Source: Triops longicaudatus | Taxonomy: Eukaryota > Arthropoda > Branchiopoda > Notostraca > Triopsidae | DNA: 64,000 nucleotides | Assembly (NCBI GenBank): GCA_022885665.1 | Contig: JAGQDJ010000043.1 | Span: 186,001 to 250,000, forward strand | Reading direction: 5' to 3' | Shown: positions 1 through 14,271 of the stretch, piece after piece | How positions within the stretch are numbered: position 1 is the first letter of the stretch | Layout: each line of letters starts with the position of its first letter | The notes under the pieces: model-generated | What the model was told of the DNA's origin: nothing | The model's input: only the letters and a program-made list of their open reading frames with translations | Database searches by the model: none | Program-made: the position numbers and the translations under genes

Positions 1-3000
1 TCTGCATAGCAGTTTCCTTTTGGGCACAATTTATTCCCCATAAATGAAAATCTCGATATATAGAGGAGTAATTTACTCAAGTTTAGCTCCTTTAGGTGGC
101 TTGAGAAATAAATTCTTGGCGTACTATTTTTCTCTCTTTTTGTTCATATTGAGTTTCCGACAGGAGAAATTGGGAGTGGAATGAGCGTGCAAATATCCCA
201 TTTGTTACGCGTTCGTTCCACAGATGTCTTTAAGCTGTTTCAAAGATTGTGGGTGTAAGAAACTTTGGGTCGGGGGCCCTAAAGGGTTTTAATACAAATT
301 GCGGTACCTAATTAATCCCAATAAGCGCTTATTGAAATACGTGAATATAAAACCCATTAGTTCCGCTCCTTTTGTTATCCAGATTGTCCTAAATGATGTT
401 AAAAGTATAGTATGCCTTTCAACATTTTCAAGCTCAGGGAAAAAATAGAAAGAAAGCCAACACACATGGGAAAATAGTATTATTTCGCCCATCATTATTA
501 CGTACAAAGCTGTCTATTAAGCTTTCTTTAATAAAACCAATGTAGGCTTTTTTCACGTCCAATTAACCTTTAGTGTTCACAGTACTGACATTCGTAGATA
601 GCAGTAAGAGTACTCTTGCTATACGAAGTCTTCATCTGACGCTAACGGACAATGAGTAAAAGTCATCCGGGGCAACTCGCGGAAATCCGATTTTCCCTGA
701 CAAATATGGCCAAACATCGCCGATCTGCTGCACTTTTTACGACTCTCTGGCGATGTGCAAACACGTTTGGGGTTTTGTTATTCGAAATATGCCCGCTTAG
801 TAGAGGAAACATATTTAAATGACATGACACGTGTTACAGATGCAAACACATATTCTGTAAACACTTTGCAATAAAAATAGAGCAAAAAGAGCAGCCTCAG
901 ATTTAACTCCAGACCTGATATATATCTCGAGAAACTTACTAAGAATATATTTTAGCGGTTACATATACAAAAGTTCCAAGATTCAAGTCCGGTGCTCATG
1001 CTCTTAAATGGCAGTCAATGATCCCGTGTCCCTTAATTGAGAGGACTGGAATATTATAAGGTTTCAAAATCTTAAGCATTACTACCATTCATACTTCCTA
1101 CGTTTAGTTTAACATTGACGTTCATACTTATTTACTGGAATTATCGCGTTTTTAGAAGTTATTTTCGAACGTAACAAAGGAAAGAGAAATTCTCTTCTGC
1201 ATGTAGAACAAGTTTGAGTAGCATTTATGATTTAACAGGAAAAGCACTACTTGTTTCGTACTGTATCTTCACGCTCTTTACGTTGAAAACATTTAGTATT
1301 TGCAGCCACCCTATCAGCGTTGAAATTTCCCAATAACTCCGAGGCAGTTTAACAACAAGGGAGTATTTGGTCAATCTTATCTGTCAAATTTATTCACATC
1401 TATAGGGATATAACATTATTTCTGAACAAAGTGTAGTTTTTTTCTTGGATCCTTTATTAAATATTTATTTTTATATCTGTTACATAATAAAAGATAAAAA
1501 TAGTCCTACGTAAGGTGTAGTCGTCACATCGTTGTTGTATTTCTTGCTGTTAATATCTCCCCCGACAATAGTGTGTGAACTTACAGGATGACCTATAAAA
1601 ACGCTCAGGATTGTATATAACCACGACGGAAACCTGACCCTTACGAAAAAATGTTGGGGATGACGCTCCCTTAGGTGCATTTCTAGGGTGCAAGTATTTT
1701 CTCTAGTAATGCTATGGAAATCGTATTTTCTTGATTCTATGAATAACTAAACAAGCACGAGTTCATTGTTATCCTCTCTAACGGGTCCTCAGGTTGGGTT
1801 TTTGTCAACTGTACGAAACTTAGTTGTCGATGAGGGGTGAGTTGGATACGACGGACGACAGTCGGGAACCTTACCGTAATTCATGCTTCCCGAGGGTACG
1901 AGAACAGAAAAACAAAATACCAAAAAAAGTGCGCTGTATCCACAATTTCGTTACTCCCTTGAGAAACAAGCCAAAACCTCCTCGAAAAGACTCAGTTGTG
2001 TTCGACAATTGGCCTACATTCTTTATATCTCATTGAACCGAATGCGCTACTCCATAGAGTCCAAATCCGTTCTCCTGGAAAATCCGTCGGTCTTATCACA
2101 CCATGACGTCACAGTATTCACACATAATTAACTACGCGAGGATGCACGTAGAGTTGCCAACCATTAATTCAAACTTCTAATATCCTTGTTCTAACATATC
2201 TCCTTTTCTTATATAGGGTGGATGCACTAGCAAGAGGAAGATATTTGAACTCCTGTAAGTATAGGTCTTGTGGGGTTAATTGTAGCTCTTGGAATAATGG
2301 TGTTTGAGGGGCGTGAGTAAACCCCTCAAAAAATACTCTTTAACTTTTGTTTTAAAAATACTGTTTTGCTTCGTTCCTTTATTTTCTCTCCTTTTTATCT
2401 TTTAGCTAGGATCAAAACAAAGCGAAAAGATGCAGTAGGTACTGGGACGTCGCACACGATTTGTAGTCCATTCCTCACAAATGGCTGTCCAAAAGCCATT
2501 TTTCAGCAGGTGCAGCCTATGATTGTCAGAAGTCTTGAACAGGTCTAAGGAAAGCAAGTCACTGAAACAGGGCCAAAACGTTTTCACACTGTCAGATTCT
2601 ATTTTAGTGATTATTGTGCGCAACGTAGAAGACAAACATTGGACGCGTAGGAATTTAAATGACGTGTTAGGTCTTCTTCAAAGAAAAGCGGCTCGGGATT
2701 TATGTTTTGCTTAAAAACAATTTACCAGAATGGTGGTCGCTTTTAACGGAATACCTTTCATACATAATTATTATAACCAACAAGCCCCCCCCCCACCCTA
2801 AAGTGTTATGAGTGGCTCAGGATTTGAAGGATTTGGTAGTTGATTTACAAGAATTTCAATGAGCCTCCTCAAAACTAATGTGTTTGTATACAGCTTACTT
2901 ATTATGCTGAAGAGACGTTGAATAACATTACGAAGAGTAACGTTTCTTGTCGTGAAAAACAGAATATCAAATCTCGAGTGTTCCTCCGGGTTTGAGTTCG

Positions 3001-6000
3001 AAAGCTTGGAGTCGCAGACTTGACTCAACAGTTTGCACGTTTCGCTATTCCAACAACAACAACAACAAAAAAAAAACCGGTTAGGGGTGCGCCATTCCAA
3101 CGGACGTTGGCAGTTGCCCCGGGTGACGGGCGTACGTCGCGATAGCTCGCCGTGTTTCTCTGGCTAGCCTTACATCGGTGCATTACCGCGATTAGCACAA
3201 CTCAACGGCTCTCAGTGAGTACTGACAAGATGTTATTGCTTTTCTGAAATAATATGCGGAGATTTGAGTGAAGGGAGAAGGAAGACCAGGAAAAGTAAAT
3301 TCAAGAGTGACATAACGTCGTTAGCGGTACGCTCTTTATCATTTCCGGGCCTTCCTAATTGCCATGTAATCAAATTAACCCTTCATCCATAGAGCGCAAG
3401 TTACCGAAAGATCGAACGCTGTTGCCAAAACCCAGATAGGGGCAATGTCAGTAGTCATCACGATGAAGCATTCATATGAAGTAAACCTTTGTTTTTTTTT
3501 TTACAGATTAATAAAAGGGGTGTGGGGAGGAATATAGTATAGTCGACGGTCAGAAGTTGGTAATTCTGCGGTTAGGTTGAGTCCATTACTTTGTAATTTT
3601 TGTGCAACAGACCATGCCTAAGTGCACCCAGAAAGAAAAGACAATCCAAAACATGTTCGTTCGACACGACATGTTCGTTAAAAGAGCGTTCTGTGCGTAA
3701 AATGATAGATTAGCCGTGCAATCAGCTGTCGTTAGCGTCAAAAAGGGAATCCGCCTAGTTCAATGGAGGATCTCCCCTCTAAGCAAGGGACTTTTTTTTA
3801 CACAGAAGGAAGAAACAGGAAGAGAAATGTACTTTACTTTCGTATTTAATCTTTGTATCCCAGGCAGTAAGTTACGACCGAGCGCAGCTTCCGGCATGCA
3901 AAGAGACAAGCAAGTTGGAAATCCAGTCGTGTACAACCTAGATAACGTCGCTACTTAGCCCAGAATGGCATCCTAAGGCCCGTGAACTATTAATAACGAT
4001 TTCGAATCCTCAGTCACTCCCTCTTAAGTAGTCTTGCTTAACAAAGCTAGGGGGATTGCTTGACTTATTACCTTTTCAAGTGCAACCTTGTCAGTGAGCT
4101 CTTTTTCTCTCCCTACAAAATATGGAAAACGAAAGGAAGAACGAGAGGATTACGGTGGTTCATCTGCTCTTATTAACTGGGATTTAGGTACACTATTCTG
4201 GTGAGCCGAGTATTGAAGTCGTCATGTTTTCCTTATGGAAATAATACGTGAGCTCGATCATAAGGTAACGGGTTCTTTATATAGCAGGTATCAAAGACTA
4301 CCCAAGTAATACCTACAAAAAACATCGTCATTGCGATTAAATTTAACACGCGTACTTATTTGAATGACCAAATATCCGAAGTGATGAAGTATGTGCTTGA
4401 TAACGGAAGTGCCGGGTCTTTAGGAAACAAGTGAAAGCAACAAACCAAGCGAACACAGAAGCTTGGATAATAATTCTAAAAAAAGACAGTAATGCTTTGG
4501 TGTTAAAAGTTCGTCTTCCAGCTGTCAAATCTCCGCCAGTTCATAACAATGATATTGAGTGGATTCCACCATATGCTGCACATACGTCAGTGCTAGGGTA
4601 ACGTTCGACACGTAATAAGATCAACATCAAATAGTTTCGATTCGGATGGTAGTTCGGGAACAAAGAGCTAGACGTTATGCAGCATGAGGTACACACAATG
4701 GGAATCATTTACTGAAGTTATGATCTGCGATTGGGCTTCCTAAAAATTACCCACGGGTCATTGCTATTGCAGGTTTAATGGCCATTCTAGTCTTTCTAAT
4801 ATTATCGTAGAAGGCTAAATGATTACTTGAAACTAGATACGTTTGTTAATTACACATAACATGCGCGGAAGAAAGTGCATAATTTGTCCCGCACTACCAC
4901 AATTACAAGCCATATCTGGTCTAATACCGCATTATAATATCCTGAACATGCTCAAATCCTGTCTTGAAAAAGCAAGGAAGTGCTATCTCTTACTTTTTTT
5001 CTCTTTCTTTGTCTATGATATATAACTCGCTGACGCAAGCGTATATTGTATAGTACATGCCATTCCTTTCATATTGATTTGCCGTTCATGTTAATTTCTA
5101 TGTAAAAGATCATACAATAATGTGGGCGTGACAATTTCTAATTACCTATGAGTATACTTGCTTATATGAAAGGGTACCTTACCGTTTATCTCAAATGTCG
5201 TAGCCAGAAGCCTAACCTCGATTTGAGGGGCTAAGACTTAATAGTTGGTGCTCACTAAGCCTGACTCACCCATGTTTGTGATGTCACCAATTCTAAGTTA
5301 AATAAGCTTAGTAACATGACAGAATGAAATTAATAGTGTAAAAATAAGTGTGTTTTAGTGTATAACGTGTACCATTATAGTGCAAAGTATGTCGAAAATG
5401 ACTAAATAATTTGTAATGAGGGAGCAATCAGAATTCGTGTAGTAGTCTTCTTTGACGACGCCATAATTATTTATGACGCAGATAACCGTAAAAAATGTAA
5501 TATCTGGCATAGCGATCTAATCGTGGAGCACGTTAATAGGGTACTAATAGCTTGTCTGAGAGAAAAAAAAATATGGTACTGTCCGTCAGGTTTCCTGACC
5601 GGTATCTAAGCGAGCTGATGCTGAATTGAGCGATTTATAAGATAGAAATTAGGATCAAGGCATCTTTAGTTAATTAAATACCATAGTAAATGCATCAGAG
5701 CTCAATTATCTAGCATTAACTATTGAGCAAAGCACTTCTTTTGAAGTCGGAGAGTGTATCACTTTCCATGTGCATATTTCTTTTTTTTCCATCCTACTCC
5801 CTCCGCATTTAGATCTCACTCTTTCAACCTAGTGTCTAAACAAACTAATAGAACGCCCCCTAAAGTCTCAATTGAGACAGATTATGTATGTGTCATTGAA
5901 GCATTATAGACAGGTAAAGTTTGATCCGTGGACGTGGCCGATGCTCTATTTTCCTCCATTCGAAAAGTTATTTTGCACATTCTTCAAGTATCTTAATATT

Positions 6001-9000
6001 AGTTTACCTAAAGATTACAACGTCGACGCCACTGTATCAAATCCACTGTAGCACACTGGAAATTCCCTTTCTTCTTTTGCACTGAACTTGTTCCAAGAAC
6101 CAAGAAACGAAAATAATTTCAGCAGTAACTCGGTAAGGTTACAAAAATGTTTTGAAGGTGCAAAGCTTTTCTTCGCCGTTCTAGAAAAAATACAGTAACT
6201 AAACATATTCCGATAAATTGCTTAACGGAATTCGTCACTTTATGGTGCACCACAGTATTTTCTCCACAGAAACAAACTTTTTCTTTAAAACTCTTAAAAA
6301 TCACGTTGACTCTTTTTTTCGCCCTCGTTTTCCTTCCCGGCCTTCATTAGGAAGGATGACAGAAAAGAATTATTTGGAAGAATTGATTAGGAAGGATTCA
6401 GCTACTGGCAGAAGCTTGGAGAGAGCCTAAATAAGTCGCATTGAGAAATCCCTGGAAGCTCTCAAGGAACTTGCAGCTTGCAAATTAATCTCAACAGTTT
6501 CCAACAAGAGGTATCACCTAATAAAGGAAGCTGTAACACATCTTTTGACAACTTTTGACACCTGGTTATTCCCAAGCACCTTTCTCAGACATAAATTTTA
6601 TCTTTGCGTTAATACACTTCTGTCATTAAACATTAATCATTTATAACAAAACAAGGTATACGTATAGATAAAAATATACAACACATGTGGCGAGTAAGCT
6701 ATTAACTGCCCCATAAAAACAGAAATTATTTTTACATAGGATAATGCTCCACATAGTGTTCGTTTGCATAGTTCACGCACTCTCTAAAAATTAAGCAGAA
6801 TTTCTCTACACCCAATTGTTATGCCACTATTTCGTCAACAGAATTACGCTTCTTGTGGGAGTTGCGCTGCAATTAGCTAATAGCAACACATGAAGTCAAC
6901 ATAACATGAAACCAGGAAAGACTCGTTGACAGCCAGAGAATCCAATAGTACAACTTGCCGCTAATTTTCCACAATTATCCTCAATTCTGTAAAACTAACG
7001 ACAACCGTTCTGGGCAGTTTGGTCCCCTCGAGGCGTCTCACAGCTATGCCTTGATTAAATGCTGCGCATATTGCGTTCTTATTACTAGCTATCTCAACTT
7101 GTCCGGTCTCTCGCCCAGCGACATATTTCCAAAGCCTTTGGCCAAATTGACAAACTTTGCAGTTTTTGTATACAAAATTTAGTATTGCATGCACGATTTG
7201 CGACAAACTTGATAACTGCTTTACCGTTCCTACTCAAGAACTCAAGTTTTTTAGACACGTGTTTCTATTGTTCCTGTTTTTCCTTCTAATGGTGAACATT
7301 TGACATAACAATAAATGTTTTCTCATTATGATTAAATATACAATAATTAATAAATCTGTTATACTAGGGTTAAAATAAATAAACGCATAAAAATTTTCTC
7401 CTTGAAAGTCAGACATAATTTCCCTAATATTTTCTATTCTGTATTTTAACTATATTTCTCTTACTGTAACCATGCGAGATTGTGTTTCATAATACTTTGG
7501 TATAATGTAATGCATTTTCTCCATATATTAAGGGTATTCAAGACTACGCTCTGTAGTTACTATTAGATTGAGAATATTTTTAAAGAATGCTTCTTGCTTT
7601 GCTCCTGGTTTCTTACCAGCAATACTAATAGAATGATTCTCCCTCGTTTGCTTTACGTGACAACTCTTTCTAAAGAAACAAGGACTAATCATTTGATCGT
7701 GATAAATGTGAAGTATGGGATGATAAACCGCTGAGCCTTCACAAAAACCTGGCGGTGCAAGCCCAACATTCTATACGTCGTTCACTTACACCCCTTTCTC
7801 TTTCTTTCGCGTAAGGAGATTGCTGCTCGGGCGCGTTAATAGCATGCTCTTTATATTGTTATATATTGGCGCATCTTATACTCTGCCTGGGTAGGCACTA
7901 TAGTGAAGAGCTTTTACAGCAAATAAGCTAAAAAGTAAAAGAAATGAGAGAAAAAAGACATGAGTGCAACTTGGCTGGGTAACGGAAATTGATCAGCAGT
8001 CTTCCCATTGATGGTTTGATCTTAGAGGTTAGATACCATCGATCGCATAACCACTTCAGTGTGTGAGTAGCCAAGGTTATGTAGACATGCTGTGATGGGA
8101 CACTACGAGGTTCCTAACGGAGCACATTCTTCTCTATTAAATAGTATTCGTGCTTCTCCTTATGACAATTCGGTAGCGACTCTGAGTGAATAATGCAGTG
8201 CACTATGGTAGTCCTCAATTTATCAAAACAGCTACCTACCAAGGTGCATCCGGAGATTCTATTGTTCAGCAACCGACACAATAACTACCTTTTTTTTGGT
8301 GCTTACAATAGACACGATCAGTCAACCAAACTTAATTTCTTACATCAACAAGTTTTCTCTACTTTATTTTCTCATACGTTTGTTATCCTGTTAACCTTCC
8401 ATTAATACAGGGATTAGATAATCCAACTGAGTCTATTTGGAGATGCATTTCGATGTTTGCCATGGACAAGCAAGATGAATGTGAACCCAATTACGCTGTA
8501 AACTAACACTTTGCACGGCAAGACCCACCAGTAATTTTACTAAATGGGCTTAAATACTGAGAATTTTGTAGTTCTAATTTGTAAATAAAAATTTAGGCAC
8601 ATTAGAAGAGAAAGTCTAACTTTTTCACCTTCGATTTCCCCCCACCAATTAAAATTCACATTCGAGCAGTCGATAAGTGCGACTTGGAACACGCATTTTG
8701 GAATTCCACGGGACTTTGACAGGAAATGTAGACTTTCCACACAAACCTTGTTTCCCACAAGAAACCCGAGCGACTGATTTGAGAAACGTCTAGCAAGGTC
8801 GGGACGGTAAAATGTTCTCGTTCTGATTGGCTGAGTAGTCCACACATAAATACAAAAGTCTGAGTCGAAAGACAGGAAGTAATGCTTTCTATAGCCACCC
8901 CATGAAAGATCCATATAGTGTGGGTTGATTACCTACTCATGTAGCCCCGAGTACTCTTCCTCGATTTTAACGTTACAAGCGGTCTTCCAGACCGAAAAAC

Positions 9001-12000
9001 AGACTTCACGGCGGATATGGCCAAAGAGAGTATCGCCGCTTGACGAGGATGGTAAGTCCTTGCCACAAAAAAAAAAAAAAAAAAAAAAAAGGGCTTAAAC
9101 AGAAAATTGTAACTGCAATGAAATCATGAGAAGAATTACTTTTTAGAAAAAAAGGAAATCTAATGTGTATGTTAAGCCTATTCCCACAAAAATTCCCACA
9201 GTAATTATTATATGATCACAGAAATTGGACGCTCAAAACCATAAGAAAAAAAACAGCAACGACACAGCGTGGAAACAGTGACCTCCGAGTATTTTTTTTT
9301 CATATCCAGTATGCTCTTGTAAGTGATACATAATTTTAAAAGAAGATCAGAGAGAGAGTATTTCTCTGAAAATTTTTGGAAGCGAAGCTTCAGATGAACA
9401 CGTTGTTGTCGAATATGAAGGAAGATAAATCTGCTAACTGAGTCTAGCTTACTGAGTGACAAATCCTAACCTGAAATCGAACGCTTTATGTTCTGCTTCG
9501 TGGATATTTTGAAAGAAATACAAATGCATATTCTTACTATTATTACTGCAATGCCCAAACAATAATTTACTACACTTTACCAGAAAAAGGACAAAGTAAA
9601 GGTTGTCTTGAAAAGAAAACACGAAGAAAAAAGAAATCTTTATCCTCAAGCTTTGTTTAGCATAAAAAATCTATGGAAACGGATTTCACAAGGAAATTAA
9701 ATGATAGCACGAACAAATTTCAAATAAAGTTCGTATTTCAGTTTGGAAAATCCTCAATGGAATGGTAAAGGTTGTGCAGCAATTTCAATTTGACTCTAAC
9801 ATAGCTTAGCAAGTTACTTAGCTTTCAATCTCGTCTCACTGTGTTGAGTTCATTTGACATGGTTGAATATGAAAAGGCGAATCAAGTTAGTTAACAGAAG
9901 CTGAGCTAACCTTGACTTAACTTACTTTTGAAACCGGGGAAAACATAAAGATTTAGGTAGTTTATGATCGGAGAGTCGTGTAATAAGAAGAAAATAAATC
10001 AAAGCAAGTAGACATATTCGAGTTAAAAAGTGACGATGAAAGAATTGCCCCCTCTACTCAATGAATAAAGAAGGTTACGGTGTCTCTGGAAAGATCAAGT
10101 CGTATGGGAAGAACTTGAATTACACAAACGCTAACTTCTTCAGAAATTTAAGACCTACATAACACTAGCTCCTATTTTTAAGGTCCTATCATAAAATCTC
10201 CGAGCTGTGAAAGAATACGACGATTTAAGTAACGTCAACCTTTCACACAAGGTCGATCTTCGATTCATACGAATTTTTCTAAGTCCTGTGTCACTATCCC
10301 ACAACCGAGCCAAGCTACACCATAAAATCTCTTATCTCCTCTCTCAAATCTCGGCAAGCGGAAATAAGTTCTTTTTCACTGCTATGAAGACATTGTCACT
10401 GTTGAACTATGGAATCACCTAACACGATATTCCCCCCCCCCCCCTCCTGCCCAAGAAATCAATCTACACAATTTTCTCCTCGCTTGCAAACCGACTATAG
10501 CGCCTTCACATTCCGTGGATGGAAATGCATTTTATTCAAAGAAATTTGGCAGCTACTCGTCTTTCATTTTTCTTAAAGGAAGCTTGTAAGAGTTACAAAC
10601 TTATCTTGACTTGTGTTATGGTGCTTGGTTGAGGGCTTTTCTTAAAATTCTTCTTCTACGTTGCTAAAACAATCCATTCCCGTGGCGTTACATCAATCCA
10701 AGAAGAGCAGGATCAAGTGAACAATCAATTCGTTGGACATTCCACGGGCGGTTCTGGAGACCAGCAAAGAATGACGTGTGATATTGAGTCGCTCGACGTG
10801 TGATATTGAGTAGACATTACGAAACTTAAACTAAGTTGAATAACTTTACCACCAAGGGTGAAAAGGTCCGAGTGGCTTGCAAATGAAGAAACCAGCGAAA
10901 TCAGGTTCAGTCAAGTTATTCTGTTCTAACTTTATTCATGCAACTGGTCATGAATCTGTTTAGTTGCCAGCACTTCATGTCAGAGCTTGATAACTTTATG
11001 ATCAATCACAACACCTGGAAACCGGGAAAGAGCTTTTTTGTTTAAAAACACAATGTAAAGCTTGACTGAAGATGAAGCTAACAGAAACAGATAAATTTGC
11101 CCCTTATACGTTCTGTACTTCCTTCTGGTGTCGCAAAAAATATTTCATGTTTAAGAAATAATGCGGCTAGTTGTCTTTGTTTCACCACACCTACTATCAT
11201 TCATTAAAATAAATGAAACAGTTGGTTTTAAACATAAAAGTAGTTCTTTTCACAATCCCTTATAAAAAAAATTGCAAGTTGACGAAAGGGAAATACCGAA
11301 GACCCTTCAATGAGGACGTGAAAGTCGAGCACAATGGTACGGGTGCATTACCTCAGTGGGTGAAGTGATCGCGGCTAAGCCGTATAGTGAAAACACAGTA
11401 GGCCTATGGTACATCTAAACACCTTCCTCCCATTTAGAAACTTACCCGAGTTTCTCGTCACGACTTTCTTAAGAAAGGATTTTGCGCGGGTTTGAGAGAA
11501 ATCAATTTGTCACTTAAGACGGGACCTAGAAGCAAAAACAGTTCTGCCGTTTTTTCTCGTGACGTAAACCATTCCTTCTTTCCGTGCGACTATGGGATAA
11601 GCGTAAAAATATCGTCTTCATGGTGGCAGAAAAACCCATGAACACTTGTAATACGGTGTCACATCATTGAACGATCAGCTAGAAAACGCTTTTGGCACTC
11701 TCGGAAGAATTCCTGTCATTCAAGCAAGATATTAGACGACCAATCGAAAGTTAATTGGATCTGATTTTTATGCAACGTACCATCCTACCTCCAGCTGAAA
11801 AAGTTCGTGCAGAAGACAGACTGTCAAGATGCAGAGGTGTTTTCTCTCCGGCATATTTTTCTTCGTTATTCTAACTTCGATTAACTTTTTCTATCGTTAA
11901 AATGGCTTATACTAAAAAAGTACCTAAAATAAAAAAGAGGGTAATCAACGAAAACGATCCTTCGATTCAATTACGACACTAAACTACTTCAAATGCTCAT

Positions 12001-12738
12001 TTTCCACCAAAATGGGTAAAAAAAACAGTATTAAGTAAACAGAAAGTACTCCATTTACTGCAAAATTTATAGCGGTGAAAAGTACCGAATGACGTGAGAT
12101 GCTGGCAAAAAGCCTTGAGAGGAAACAAAACCTTTCAAGTGTCTCTTTCATCAAACTTGTCTAGGAAAGAAAAACGAAAGGGAGATGCTGGAGGATGTTA
12201 CTGCAGCAGATTCCAATAGGGGAATTGTGTTGGCAGGAGAAAAGAAACGGAACGAATAGAATATTAGAGGTGCTCATTTCTGGGGCTTTCAATACCTGAT
12301 GCGATTTCCTGTAGAAAACTTAATATGCGAGCAGACATTTTCCTACCGAGATTAGTCCTGTTTTGCCAGTGTTGGAAGCACCCGACTGTCTACCCCATGT
12401 TGTGCAGTACCGTCGAACCGTTTATTCTTCTTTTCAAGAGCAATTTAAGTCACTCAACGGAGCCAAGTTGGCTAAAAGTACTTGTTAAAGGAATCTCTTT
12501 AGCATTTTCCCAGGTAGTTAGGCCCAAACGTTGCCTAGTCCAATCAAAACGCTATTGTGCCCGGCTTTTGCTTATTTTACTCCCTTCTCGTGGAAGCCAG
12601 CACAGGAAAATTGAATGATTAGCTCCCTAGGGGTATCTTTTACCCCAAAATGTCTTAAATTCACGTAAATGAATCAATTTTCCTTATAGAAAATTACGTT
12701 TATTTAAACTACGTTCTTTTGCATTTCTTCTTCTACAG
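1..12738. other. Intergenic DNA, no supported gene
   Basis: No open frame here shows a recognisable domain, a credible codon pattern or neighbouring splice signals. The longest frames (for example 124 codons on the minus strand at 8540-8914 and 97 codons on the plus strand at 12325-12618) look like chance. Low-complexity tracts are visible: ten C at 2785-2794, a CAA repeat running into an A tract near 3050-3076, 24 A at 9067-9090 and thirteen C at 10432-10444. A 17-base unit (GACGTGTGATATTGAGT) occurs twice about 25 bases apart near 10771-10812. The last part probably contains the promoter and a 5' non-coding exon of the receptor gene that follows. Confidence 0.6.
9067..9090 (+). repeat. Poly(A) homopolymer, 24 A
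   Basis: An uninterrupted run of 24 A. It could be the tail of a retroposed copy, but no related sequence or target-site duplication is evident next to it, so it is listed only as a simple repeat. Confidence 0.8.
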
Positions 12739-12973
12739 AACCCCTGCTGTAAAATAAGCCACACAACTGCGTTTCCACTTACGCTCGAGACTATTTACGT
12801 CTAATCCAACACCCGCGGTGTTAATTGGAAGAGAAGTACGTCGGTATAGCACAGAATCATTAAAGAAGCTTGAAGCGCGTGGATGTGTATTAGTGAATCG
12901 AACACATTGGCGCGGGAAACTGCAACCTGAAATTTCCACGCTATTCGTCCCGGCAGAAAAGAGACAATTAGCC

Positions 12974-14152
12974 ATGGAAGATTCAATAGCAACGGAGGCT
13001 AATAACACAGACGGCTACGTCCCATACAACGAACGACCCGAGACATACATTGTTCCTGTATTATTTGCGCTCATCTTTGTGGTGGGTGTCTTGGGCAACG
13101 GCGCTTTGATCCTCATTTTCTGCAAGCACAAAGCTATGCGGTCGATTCCCAACACCTACATCTTCAATTTAGCCATTGGCGATATTTTTGTGATCTTAGT
13201 CTGCGTACCTTTCACCAGCACAGTATACACGCTTGATTCCTGGCCGTACGGTAACCTGATCTGCCGGTTGAGTGAGTTCGTTAAGGACACATCCACGGGC
13301 GTATCAGTTTTCACCTTAACGGCCTTAAGTGCTGATCGATACTTGGCTATCGTGCGACCTATGCGAAGATTAGTTGGCGGCCAGCGGAGCAGGGTCATCG
13401 GTTTCACACTGCTCATCATCTGGACATTGGCCATTGCCGTGGCCTTGCCGGGATTACTTTTCACTCGCGTGATCGAATTCCCTTCGTCTTCGTCTAACAA
13501 CACCTCCATCCCTGTCTGCTACCCTTTTCCTGACGAACTTGGCAAAATGTACCCCAAAGTATCCGTCTGCTTAAAGTTCGTCGCCTACTACGCCCTACCA
13601 TTGGTCATCATCGCCACCTTCTATGCTCTTATGGCCCGACATTTGTTGCACAGCACCAAAGCAATGCCTGGTGATGCACCTGGCCAGCATCAACAGCTTT
13701 TCCAAGTCCGGGCGAGAAAGAAAGTAGCCAAGACGGTGCTGTCCTTCGTGGTAATCTTTGCCTTGTGTTTCTTCCCCTCTCACGTTTTTATGTTGTGGTT
13801 CCACCTCAGCGCTCCGTATTCGTGGCAAGAGTATAATACCGTCTGGCACGCCGTTCGCATTGTCGGATTTTGTTTAGGGTTCATCAATTCTTGTATCAAT
13901 CCTATTGCCCTCTATTGCGTGAGCGGTACCTTCCGCAAGCACTTCCATAAGCACCTTTTCTGTTGCTGTAGTTACGACTACCGGACAAGGAGACCGCCCT
14001 CCATGCTCTTGGAATCCACCCACGTGACCCACGCCCCGACCTTGCGAGACAAACAAGTTTCCGCGGTCAGGCAGAGTCATCCCCATGCGTGTGTGGAACA
14101 CTCCTCGCTGCCGCTTGTAAGCTTTAATAATGCAAGTGACAAGCACCACTAA
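12974..14152 (+). CDS. CCHamide/bombesin-type neuropeptide GPCR
   Basis: Seven-transmembrane class A receptor of 392 aa that should bind a secreted peptide at the plasma membrane and signal through G proteins. The ATG at 12974 is the first in-frame ATG and has a good context (GCCATGG). The open frame continues upstream to 12818 but without an ATG, and a strong acceptor (TTCTTCTACAG, ending 12738) shows that this upstream part is 5' UTR of a spliced exon. Visible marks: N-glycosylation sites near residues 10 and 175, TM1 GN motif at 41-42, Cys97 and Cys182 for the extracellular disulfide, DRY at 121-123, TM6 FALCFFPSH, TM7 NSCINPIALY at 305-314, and a CCC palmitoylation cluster at 330-332. The TM6-TM7 wording and the VSGTFRKHF tail fit arthropod CCHamide receptors, relatives of vertebrate BRS3/GRPR and endothelin receptors. 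The coding region has no intron. Family assignment is from memory of motifs; the ligand is inferred. Confidence 0.88.
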   Translation: MEDSIATEANNTDGYVPYNERPETYIVPVLFALIFVVGVLGNGALILIFCKHKAMRSIPNTYIFNLAIGDIFVILVCVPFTSTVYTLDSWPYGNLICRLSEFVKDTSTGVSVFTLTALSADRYLAIVRPMRRLVGGQRSRVIGFTLLIIWTLAIAVALPGLLFTRVIEFPSSSSNNTSIPVCYPFPDELGKMYPKVSVCLKFVAYYALPLVIIATFYALMARHLLHSTKAMPGDAPGQHQQLFQVRARKKVAKTVLSFVVIFALCFFPSHVFMLWFHLSAPYSWQEYNTVWHAVRIVGFCLGFINSCINPIALYCVSGTFRKHFHKHLFCCCSYDYRTRRPPSMLLESTHVTHAPTLRDKQVSAVRQSHPHACVEHSSLPLVSFNNASDKHH

Positions 14153-14265
14153 GTTTCAAAACAGCGCATCCATTAAAGGAAGAGATCTGCATCTCCCAGA
14201 CAAGGCTGCGAACCCGATGGATTTTGCCCTTGTTGAAATACCGCATGTGAGAGACAAAACTGGAA

Positions 14266-14271
14266 AATAAA
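14266..14271 (+). terminator. Poly(A) signal of the CCHamide-type receptor
   Basis: AATAAA lies 114 bases after the receptor stop codon in an AT-rich 3' UTR. It is the first canonical poly(A) signal downstream. Confidence 0.6.

Noticed and set aside
8540..8914. 124-codon minus-strand open frame, the longest outside known genes
   Set aside because: A second frame is open over the same bases, no domain, signal peptide or splice context is seen, and composition matches the intergenic background.
12325..12618. 97-codon plus-strand frame before the receptor gene
   Set aside because: No recognisable domain; it probably lies in the 5' flank or an upstream intron of the receptor gene.
12818..12973. 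Upstream in-frame extension of the CCHamide-type receptor
   Set aside because: It contains no ATG (the frame opens on GTG) and follows a 5' UTR acceptor, so the start was placed at 12974.
13156..14149. Minus-strand frames of 84 to 117 codons opposite the receptor
   Set aside because: They are antisense shadows of the receptor coding sequence.
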